Source: Apoderus coryli (lineage: Eukaryota > Arthropoda > Insecta > Coleoptera > Attelabidae). From it: 64,000 nucleotides of DNA. Positions 50,001 to 62,000 of this stretch are shown here, in pieces (the first letter of the stretch is position 1; every line of letters begins with the position of its first letter). The position numbers were made by a program, and so were the translations under genes. The stretch spans positions 4,842,563-4,906,562 of the forward strand of contig OU452212.1 in NCBI GenBank assembly GCA_911728435.2, given 5' to 3'. Under the pieces are notes generated by a model that saw only the letters and a list, made by a program, of their open reading frames with translations, was not told the DNA's origin and made no database searches.

Positions 50001-53000
50001 TCGATTCTTCTAACGTAGATGATCGTGTTTTTGCTGAGAACAGAAGAGCAAAAATAACATGGTAGTAAATTCAACAAAGTATCTTATTCTCATTAGCCAG
50101 AAAAGGAGTGAAGTTAGTTAACCTCGACAAGCTGCGTTCTATTGGACAAATATGTCTCAATCCAGCGATTTTGAGCTTACCAAAGAGAATATGGTTGTTG
50201 GCGCTATAGAAAGCTTGATACCAAAGCCAGTGACAAGTAGTTAACTCAAGGAGGATGTACAAAATTATAATTCATACCTGTTTACAAGATTTTTGATGTT
50301 GTCTGAACAAGTGGTCAAATATAGCACCATACTCTTCATGTATCCTTTGCATTTCGTTTATATGTTCAGCTACTTTTTCCATACCTTTAAGAGCCTCTAG
50401 AATATATAAACATACATAATATTAACAAACTGGTTTCTTTAGTTCAATTTTTTCTTCCTTTCTTACCTACTAAATGTTGATGTTCATCTGAATTTGGATC
50501 AGTTAAATTCCGTAATTGTTGTAACAATAATGGATATTTTAATATCCTCTGTATAGGTTTTATTAAATATGATTCTAGGGTAGAAGAGTGTTGTTGCTTA
50601 GGATTTCTTGCCGATAGAAATTCTTGAAGTGCTTGGTTACCTTCATCTAGAAATTCATTAAGCATTTACTTTGTTGTTCAAAAAATAAAACTTAACACAA
50701 CTTAAAATTACCAATTATTAAGGAAATCTCATTTTTGTAGTTTCTTGTATTATTATAATTTGAAATTAAATTGTTTCTAAGTAGTTAGAAGTTTGCTTCT
50801 TTTACTAAAAATTAATTCAAAATCATTGAAAATTATTGGTCGTTGAGGTTTCGGGAACAAAACTAATATCAAAAGTTGCCATGAAAAATTGTCTAACATA
50901 GATTTTGAAAAAAACCCAGTCTACTTATGGGATAATAAAATGTAGAATGCATACATAATCAAATAGAGGAAGCTTGAAAAAGCGGAAATAAATCCTTGAA
51001 ACGTCACAAAATCTAAATTTGAGTGTTTGATTCTAAAACAATGCCCTACAACCCACGATTCCATCTACTTATAGAAAATACAGGGCACGAAATTAAATCA
51101 TGAATTCTAAAATATGCTCGAGCCGTTCGCAAGACCCGTGTAAGGACCGGGAAGACACCCGGACAGCAACCGAACAAGAACAGAACAGCCATCGGACAAT
51201 CACACCGAACCGCCACCATGACGCGCTCACCTCAAGCGTCGAAAAAAGTCTACTACTACTTGAGTTCTACCACTCAGGTAGCTCTTCAACCATGCCAACA
51301 TGCCAATCCGTTCCAATTTATGAAAGCAGCGGATTTACGCAGTCGAAAGTTTTGGAATAATGTGTTGGATGTCTCAAATCCAAGATGAATCTTCGTAAGT
51401 TGAAAAAAAATAGACAAAGGAAGTAATTTTCATTTTACATTATAAGTCTCAATGAGTTTTAAAATTTTCATAATCAAATTTTCTTTATTTAGTCTTAGTT
51501 GCACTATAATTAAATTGTAAAAGACAAGTCACTATAATAATAATAGATACACAAATAAATCAATGATAAAAATATACAAAAGAAGGAGAACATCAAAACA
51601 CAAATTAACGCACGTTGTCAACGGACAACCATTGAAAGAGAAGGCCAAGTTCAGATCAGAGCATCTATATTTATTTAGTATAGGCAAACAAGTTGTCTTT
51701 TTATGATTATTTCTAAAACACCATTCGTTGAATACATGCAACACAGTTTCAACTATAAATCTCAGCAGATCTAGAAAGCTCGCAGACACAATAATTGCAG
51801 CATCGTCAGCAAACATAGAGACATATCCCGTAGAAATATAATCCGGCAAATCATTCACAAACATCAGGAATATCAAGGGGCTCAGTACACTTCCCTGTGG
51901 AGTTCCCACATCCGAGATGCACTCATCAGACACAGCCTCACCTACTCCAACCCTAAAGGATCTATCCTTCAGAAAATATGAAAACCAGTGGTTTAAAGGA
52001 CTACGAATTCCCAACGCGTCCAGCTTCTGATCAACAAAATTAATATCCACTGAATTAAAGGCCACGATCAAATCAAGAAGCAAGGCGATCACAAACTCAT
52101 TCTGATCTAACCTCTCATACACAAAGTTCATGAAATTGACAGTATTCAACTCAGTGGAACGACCATCCCGAAAGCCTTGCTGACTTGGGGACAGTGCTCC
52201 ATTCTTCTCTAAGAATAACACCGTCTGCGAATACATAACTTTTTCAAAGATTTTTAAAAAAACACTAAGGAGGAGTTGAATTGTATTTATTGCAACATCC
52301 AAGAATGCTTTTGCTGTCATTTTCTTTTTTTGGTGTATCATCTTAAGGTAGAGAATATGATAGAGATCTCCGGTTTGAGTTATTTTGTTTATTGTTTTAG
52401 GCTTATTTAAATCAAGATATAAACTTTGTATCCCATTTATTGGGGGTGGGATTGTTATTAATTTATTCTACAGCCTCATGTGAAAGAGATCTACCAGATC
52501 GGCGTAAAGGATAATGTTAGACTTCTACGTATTTATCGTTATGAAATTATCGCTTGCATATGAATCTAATGCATTATAAACATTTTTCTTATTACCTACT
52601 ATATTTAATCTTTGTTTATAAATGTTAAATTCTTAGATAACGTTACTTTTTCGAAATAAGGTTAATTTATTGAACGAAGGTGAACTTAATAGACCTCGGA
52701 ACATGCCTGGTTGTTAATCTAGCTTGGCTTCAGTTTTCAGAACATAGCATAGATAATGTTTGTTTATCTATGATATCAGGTTTAGGAATTAAAGGCTATT
52801 CTCTTGTATCTCATATTCTTATGTATCCATTAAATAACCTATTTATTTAGTAATTAAAATGATACGCTATCCTCTCTAGGAAGCTATAGCCATAATTTAA
52901 CCACCAAAGAACTAAAAAATTATTTCATACTTACTTGGATGAAGGACTTTTTGCGCCTTGCTGTGGCTAGCGCAAAACGAACTGTATAATTTGAAATGAT

Positions 53001-56000
53001 TTACATAATATAAAAATGCGCTGCCGACTGAAAATAGTACGTTCTGGAACAAAATAATAAAAATAAAATGTTAAATATTTTATTCTGAATTAAATTATTC
53101 AAGCAATTTAAAACAAACGCCACGACAGCTAGGCAGTGTGACCCATTAATTTTTTTCCCCGGTTTTCTGAATTTAATTAAAATGAATTTTTGGTTAAATT
53201 AATATATACAGAGTTTTGGTGGTAACAGCCTTTAGGATTTAATGGTGTCACTTATTTCGTGAAAAGGCATTTGCAAAAATGTGTATTCATAAATCCGTTG
53301 CAAATTTTCTTCACTTATTGGGTGATTTAGTGTATTTTAAATTTAATGGGACTGAAAAGTTAGGAGCTTAGATTCGTTGGATTATTATATTTATCACATT
53401 GCATGCATTTTAGTTTTGCTCCAACAAAAAATTATTTATTTACCGACGGGCGAACGTCCATTATATTTAGAAAAACGATAATAGTTCAAATCAAAGTAAC
53501 AAATTAAGCAAAATTAAAGGACAAACTTAAACTTAAAAGAGATGCTTTGCGGATGTCAGGAAAGTACTTCTTGAGGCAAAAAAATCTAAAATTGGTGCGC
53601 TATTATTCACCATTCTCACCCAACGAGACAGAATAGAAAATAAGCGTAACTAGCTGATGAAAGAAACGTCTTGTTCGCATCGACAGAAGAAGAATATGTC
53701 TCAAAAGATCAGGACACTTATTATTTACATTAATGCTTATAATATCGTAGAGCAAAACTAGGTCGTGTGCTTGACGTCGTTAAACCAGCGGCAGCGTGTC
53801 AATACCAAGATGCGCCTCCAAATCTGCATGTAATTCCAAACAATCTTCTAATATAAAGTTTATATGCAGCTTATAAGCCAGCTATCTCAAACATTTGAGC
53901 TGTACCTGTTCAATCTTCAAAATATTAATAGCATAATTTGGTGAAGAAACTGCTGAAGTGAATTTCAAACAATAAGGCCTAACCAAACTTGTGTATAACA
54001 GCTCAAGTGAATAAACATTCGTGAAAGCTCGTGAACATCGCTTAACAAAACCGAGAACTTGAAACCATTTGATGAAAAGTGCGGAACAAAGCTCAAACAA
54101 TAATTTAAGCTCTCGTTTTCCTCAGGAAATAGTCGACTCATTTGGCACTTATTGACCGATATGATATTATGAGAGCTGCGAAACAACTTAAGCCTAGGCT
54201 TACAGCAGGTGATAATAGCATTCCATATTTTTTGTCCAGGACTATATTGGAGCCTTGTTTGTTCCTTTATTGCACTTATGCCGAATAATCTTTTCCTGCT
54301 GCAGATTCCCTAATGTCTGGTAGACAAGGCAAGAGTCACAACCTTATTGAAAACTTCTCAAATCGGTTTGCAGTATTCATCAGTTATTGTGATTTATATT
54401 TCGACGAGTTGGGAGTGTTCTGGAGGAGGAGGAAAGCGAATTTATGACGGAACGATCTTGTATAACAAACCTCGCTGCCTTATCGCATCAAACCTATATC
54501 GCTATTGAAAGTCAGACTCAGGTTGATGTAATACTGATTTCCAGAAGGCTTTTAATCGCATTCATCACTACGTATTGTTGTCTGAATGATGATGATGATG
54601 ATTGGCATATCGGAGTCCCTAGTCAATTTATTTAAATCAAGTCTTGTGGGAAGAGTGCAGTTGAATACGAGGGCTTTAGATGATACGAGTCTGTTGCTAC
54701 AGGGATCAAATCTTGGCCCGTTATCATATTTACCATTTTAATAGATAAATTTATCAAAAAACAAAAACCTTAAGAGTAGGCTCGCTTTTGCAGAGGACCT
54801 CAAGCTTTATTCTGTCATCAGATCTGTGAGAGTTTGTGTGTGTTGATTGTGGATCATATTTCGTTATCTAGTTCTGAGCCGTGTGAATGAAGTTAGAGAT
54901 TGTGATGTCCCTTTGGTGCTAGATTTACATTTGTCCCTAACACTACCTCTGTTCTATGAGCTTTTTGTCGTGCAATTGTAAAGATTTTAACAATGCATCT
55001 ACTGTGAAGTTGTTATATTACGCTTTTATCCGCAGCAAGCTAGAGTTATATGTTAAACCTTCTACTACTGTCACATCAAAAGCTTAGAATCAGTACAAAG
55101 ATGCTTGAAGTACTTGGTTTTTAACCAGGATTAAACTTATCCAGTCAGAGGTACAAATCATCGTAGTTTGTTGGATTGATTTTGTATGCTTCCGCTTAGT
55201 CAAGGTAGAAAGATTAATTAATTTTCTACGCTAAAGAAAAAATTACTGATTTTCTCATATTTTGTTCTGCTAGAAGTTACTTTTCTTCTTCCACATGCAT
55301 AAGGCTCATTTTCATCAGTATTCTGATGTTTGTGAAATGTTAAAAAAGAGAGGAGTCATCAGGATAAGTTTAGCAAAAATATTTGGATAGAAGTTCTTGA
55401 AAATTATCTGCTTGAACCTGGTTGCTTTGCCTGATCGTCTGAATGCGAACGACTCACATAATCTAAGCTCCAGAAAATGTAAAAGGAAAATAATAGTCGC
55501 CATATTACTCACTGCAAAATGTTCACAGAAATGTCTTAGAGAAATATCATCTTGCTTCGAGATAATGCTTAGGGTCACACTAATGGTTGAATAAATTAAT
55601 AATTGAATTCGCTAAACTTTGAAACAACACAGCTCCTAAAAATTTATTCATATTTCTTCGCGTAAATAATATTCTGGGTGGATACGACGTTTTTTACTAT
55701 AGTCCTTATTCTTAAGAATCTTAACCTGGTTAAAAATAACATTTTAAATTATTGACCTCCACATCTACTCAAAGAGTTCACAATATTTGAATAAATAAAC
55801 TATCGAATGAAAACGGGAAATCTGTTTTGCTAAAAATTTAACCCATACAAAAATGCATTGATTGTTAAGTGGAGAATAAGCGAATCATATTTACAAAATT
55901 TTAAAAGCAAAATAATTGTTCCAAACAAATTTGTGTGTTTAATGAATTTTCACTTTCATACCTCAGTCAGACAGCAGGTCATATTACCTTTCAACAGCAG

Positions 56001-59000
56001 TATTTTACATATATACATTATTTGATTTTTATTTATGAATGTTACCTTAAATTGACTGCTGTATTCAAATTTATGGAAATCCGGCTCTAAATCCAGTGCC
56101 TCTTCCAGATTCTGCAAAAACTCCCGTTGGAATGTAACGATTTCGTTAATGTTACCAAATAGAGCGTTGATTTCTGCATTTGACAGAAATGTTTCTTTTT
56201 TCAACGGTTGTAAATAATTTTCCAGTAAATTATTCAAATGCTGAAAGGTAGAAAAGCAATGACAAAATCTGTTTCTATTAATATAAAGCAATTGACATGG
56301 AGAAATAATTTTATTACAAGCTATTTTTATTTTATTTGTATTTAAAGCAGTCGCAGAATCTTTTGAACTCTTGAAAAGATTGCGATATCTCAGGTGGATG
56401 CATTATTAAAATTTCTGTGATCCAAAAAGAAAGTCTCAACTGTTGCATGTCTTTAGACAAAAATAAAAATTAATTATACCTACTTTCGACCACAATAATA
56501 ATTATCTACACTCATCACACCTAAATATCAACGCAAAAAGGAAAATTACTTGATGAAAATATTTTTCTTTTACATAAAAGGATTATGGTGCAGAATAGTA
56601 ATCTGCCGTCTTTTAATGCGACAAATGAAAATATCTCGGCAAAAGGCTAAAAGACTATTCTTGTTCATCATTATTTGTGAGAAACTTTGTGAATGCCGTG
56701 AAATCGTTTCTAGGTCAGGCTTTCTGCTAACTTTTCGCTATATTATTTCGTAGTGTCAACTATGGTTTTCAATTATTCTCGGCACATTCTGCGTGTCATT
56801 ATGGTTAATTTAAATTTAAAGATGTGACAAGCTAAAATATGTAACATTTCTGCACAAAAAATATATTTAATACAACAGGATGTTTTTGGCGACATCTAGT
56901 GTAAGCAGGCAATATGCCCGGTGAAACATGGTTCACAAAAGATGGCCGGACGAGACGCAACAACTCCAACATATCCTATTGCCAACACTAGATGCGTCCG
57001 AATTCCCTGACATGAGGCTTTATTTGTGAATTGCTTGTTACATAAAGTAACAAGAGCCTCAGTTATGTTGGAAATTTGTGTCACACTGCCTGTCTGTGAA
57101 GGCTTGGTAGTGTGAAACAAATTTTAACATAACTGAGGGTCTTGTTACTTTATGTAACAAGCAATTCGTAAATAAAAATCTATTTCTAATGCTATCTTAA
57201 ACTTTTAGGTTATGTTGACAACTTAACCATTAGGGGACCTTCGCTAGCAATTCTGACAGCAGTCATGGAAATACTGTTAGGATCTAAATGAAGTGGTACT
57301 GATGACGATGCTAGGGCTCAAAACAGTGGCAACAAAAACTGAAGATTCACATGAAGGCTACAATTAGAGTACAACAATCAGTTCTGATGATTCAGTGAAG
57401 ATTGCAGCTAAACATCCTGAGAAAAGTCATGAAATTACTGTTATGTCTAATGCCCTTACTGCAGCTCTAACTGATGAGGCTCTAATGACAAAGCTAGGGG
57501 TCGGAACAGTGGTAAATAAACTATACTAGAGTTTGTGTTATGTCGCGTTGTCAGTGGGAAAACGCAGTCCGAAAACTGCTTTATGAAACGTAGCACGAAG
57601 GCTAGAATTAGAGCGTCACAGAAGATCCAATGAAGATATTAGCGAAAGATATCACAGGTCGTGGAATATAATATATACTATACAGAATCTAAACATGTAT
57701 ATTGGACGTAACGAATTAAAATCGAAGCTTTAGTAAATTTTCTGTAGAAGCTTCTATGCAAAATTTTTTATAACTCAACAATGTAACCATTCATAATTGT
57801 TCTAATAAGTAACTTACTTTAACATAAGCTCGTTCTGTATCTACCAATTCAAGTACAACTTTTCTTAATTTTTCAGCATCGGAAAGTTGTCGGGAAGGTG
57901 TTAAGCTAACCTGAAACAAATCAGCAACAATAGTATACCAAAAATCTCATAGTCTTGGAGAAACTATATTCTGTCACTTTTACTTTTGTGTTGTCAGTTT
58001 ATAATACAACACAAGTAGTCAATAGACTTAGTTCCAGTCCTCAAGGCATTGCCTAGTTTTGGACTCGCAACCTTACGATTACGAAGACTTAACGTTGCCA
58101 CATTGACCAACTGGTATACTATGATTATTGTAATTATACTATGATTGTTTTATTTAAATTGTCATTAGATGCAAGAGGCACAGAACCTAGATGGTAACAA
58201 CGGTAAAATAGATACCGATATTCGAATGCCAAATTTGTCAACTTGTGTCATTTAAAAACGATTCTGCCAGATTTAGTTCAAGTGAATAATATTAAAACAA
58301 AAATACTGAAGTTTCTAATCATATTCTATGTGTAAGTATATTGTGCAGTGTGTGGGTTTTTCTCAAAAAAAAAAAAAAACTGGCAGCAGAGCATATCTTG
58401 GACCTTGCCAGTTAGTACTCGTATGTTGTTTAGGCGAGTAGATTTCCATAAGAAGCACAAACATCTTTTTTATTTTCTAATAACTTTACTTTCATCAAAA
58501 AGTTGACGATTTGCGAACTATTTTAAAAATGATTCCTTTCAAAGGAGCGTCAACAAAAGCAAAGATTAATGTACATTAATCTTTGACAAAAGTAAACGTT
58601 TTGATTTTGACAAAATCTTCACGGACCTGAACTCTGTTTCCGTTGGAGATTAGGAGTGACTAAGAGCTATCACATTTTATTATAGTTGAAGTGATTGAAC
58701 ACAATGTTTACAGGAAAGTTGAAAAGCTGTTCCAAGCTTTTACAAAGAATGCATGTACAAAATAATCTTATAATACTCGTATATATAATAATATTATTGT
58801 AAACAACAAAAATATACTTAAATATACTTCTGTTTGCATTTTTTGTTATCGAACATCAGAGATTGAATTGAAATGGGTCCCTGTTTTGTCATTACAGCTG
58901 AGAGCACTTGAGTGTTTATGTACGACCCGAAAATTTAACTACAGGGTATGGAAAGGCATACTTCAACTCTTTCAAGCCACGCAACAACAAGAACCAGTAA

Positions 59001-62000
59001 CCAAAACACTAACGGCATGCTGATATGCTTCATTGAGAGAGATATATATATATATATATAAATTCCTGTGAAAGACAACAGATATGACCAGTCAAAGGAT
59101 TTTTACTTTTCTGAACAGACACTTTAATCGTCAGAGTTTTTCATCAATAGGAAATTGAAAATTCATCTTAAGGACCACTCGAAAACATTCGCATGGCTGT
59201 ATATGTTCCGCAATGCTATGAATATTGCTAACACTGTTTCCTGTGCTTTGACGCTCTATAATGAAGATATTTTGAGGAAGACAATCTAAAAAGGAATCGA
59301 ATAAAGAAAATAAATCAGTCCCATTAAGGAGTTCGCACTAAGTTTGCTAATAATGGGGTAGTGGATTAGAGGACAATGTAAAATTCCCTAAATAAGTTTT
59401 CCTCATTTATTTGGGCGTTCCCATTTACCTCTAAAACTGATTAAAGTAAGACAACTCAAAAAGTATTTGATAACGCATAAAATACTCTATAAGTTTGATG
59501 TTATAATACTTATGGGGTAAAATATGCTGATCATCACTAGCGGATGTGAGCCATGTTGTATTTCGCCCATAAATAATCAAACTTAGAATTAAATGAGCAT
59601 TTCAAGTTTTGATTTATAATTAATATAGAGCGATAAGGTTATGTCGAGATATTGGCAACAAAATAGAGTTGAGTGTCCTAATCGGGTCAAAGTCCACATT
59701 ACTTTGGAACAATTTGGAAGAAACAATAAGAACCATCAATGCTCTTTAAACTAGATTTGTAATCCATATTTAAAACAAAATAAGATTTCAGTACATGCTT
59801 AAGAACATTTCATCAATTTGATAGTAAGCATTTTCTTCAGGTATTCTCTCCATTTTTAATTATCCTTGTACACAAGTCTTCTAACTTATTGAGTAGTTTT
59901 TGTTGTGTAAACTTTAATTTTTAAATATCCCAATAGGAAATAAACTGGTGATGTCTATACTTTGGAATATAGTTTAGAAGCTCGATAATATAGATGCTTT
60001 AGAAACTTTTAATCATGTCGAATCATTTATGCTAACAATGTTGTAAATATTATGACTTGACTTATATTTAGTTTATATATCTGAAAAAGTTTGAATTCTC
60101 ACTGAGCTTACATTATTTCCTGTTGGACTTGGTTGTTTCCTTGTCTCCACTGGCGATCTACAAAAACCAGTAACTTGTTCAGCAGTTTTGAGCAAATTTT
60201 CAATTTCAAATGAGTTCGTTCTCGATGACACCTTAATGCCTGAGTCTGTTATGGAAGATGGTGGATTGTCTAATTCTGTGGAGTATCTATCTTTACCTGT
60301 AACAAACATACACAATTAGTGATATAATTTCCCCTAAACTTCACATTTTGTTGTTAGTAGCCCATAAACTATATTTTCTCAATACGAACTAGGTTAAGAA
60401 AAAGCTCAAAGTATTATATTTATAAATATATCTGACCTGGAGCAGGTACTATAAGGCCCGATATCATCTCCTCACTGATTACTGGCGGTTCTGAAGGTGG
60501 TGGTGGACACACTAAACTGTCAATAATATCATCTGTGGCACGCAAAATGCCTGCTAAATCTGGTGGTTCTGTACGTGATGATCGCATCATCATACACAAC
60601 GATAGTTCTTCTTGAAGAACACTCTCTAAATACATCATGTCCAAATCGGACACAATAGCACCGTTTATTACCATGATTTCATCACCCTTGATAATTCCTT
60701 GAAAATACAAAACATAAATAGTTCGTATTATTACTAGTATTAAAATAAAGCTTATTTTTAAATTCATATTTTAACCCCACATGTTTATGAGGGACCTAGG
60801 TAATTGTTTTATAAAATCACATTAAACTTAACCTTAAATTGGAGGATGCTGCGACTATTAGGTCATTCAATAATGATTCAATGATGAAGTAATCGAGGCG
60901 AGAAAGAGAGATCGGACTATAAAAGTGGTATCGAAAAGTTGGAAAATCGCTGTACTCGTTGTATTGCCCTCGAAGGCAACTATGTTGAATAATAAAATAG
61001 AGTTTTGTCAAAATTATGTTACGGATTTATTGAATGTAAAAAATCGTCTAAGCTCTAAAACTGGCGCTGTGAGGTAAAATGGGAAGTTTGATATTCAATA
61101 TTCACTTTCTTCTCGTAATAACCTGAATTTTTAAGGGTTGAGTTGACCTTTTTTTTTAAATAAAATAATGAAAAACAGGAGAGTGCTACAACTTTGAGCA
61201 AATATCGTTATCAAAATACGTATTTGACATATATTTTTACTTTTAACAAATAATTAGGAAGCATTGAAAAAGAATGCACAGTGTTTTAAAAGAACTTTTA
61301 GGAAACTTGCACCGTAGTTCAGAAAATATATTTAATTAGATAACGCGATTCGTTTAGCAACTTTTTTGTCTCTATACAAGTTTCTCTCGAAAATTAACCG
61401 TTATCAAATAAAAAAATAGATGTATCGCATGCTTAGATGGAAAACCCACAGTTTTTGCAACAGCCTGTAAGTATAGTGAATTTCTATAACCAAAATTATT
61501 TAGAAATTGTTTTTATATTGTATGGTTGTGATGTGCATAGTACTGCAGAAATTAATTCCTTATTTCTATAATTTTATTTATATTATAAAATTCCTTGAAT
61601 TGTATACTTTTGTGTACTAAATAAATAGAAATAACAAGGTCCAAACTTTATTTTAACATCTAAATAGAGAAAAATATTTAAACCGAAGTTATTATGTTTT
61701 ATTACCTACTGCATAAAAGTTCAAAGCCCAATTATTGTCCAATTAAACTGGAGTCATATCCTGTCTGCTAGTTTTATGCAATATAAAATTAACTTTAATT
61801 GCTAGTGGTGCGAGTTTATTTAAAAGAATTTATTTATTTAAAAGAATTTATTTGTAGTTAATATTTCCGAATCATTAAATTTAAATTTTCACTTAAAAAT
61901 CATGCTATAATCATAGTTTGCTATCAGAATGCTTGTACAGTTATGCAGAAAAAAGTTAGTAAGTACCTTGTTAATGGATAAAATGGACTGCAAGTAGCAC

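Noticed and set aside
51100..51360. 86-codon plus-strand ORF, S/T/E-rich
   Set aside because: No domain and no splice link; antisense to the host intron and adjacent to a LINE.
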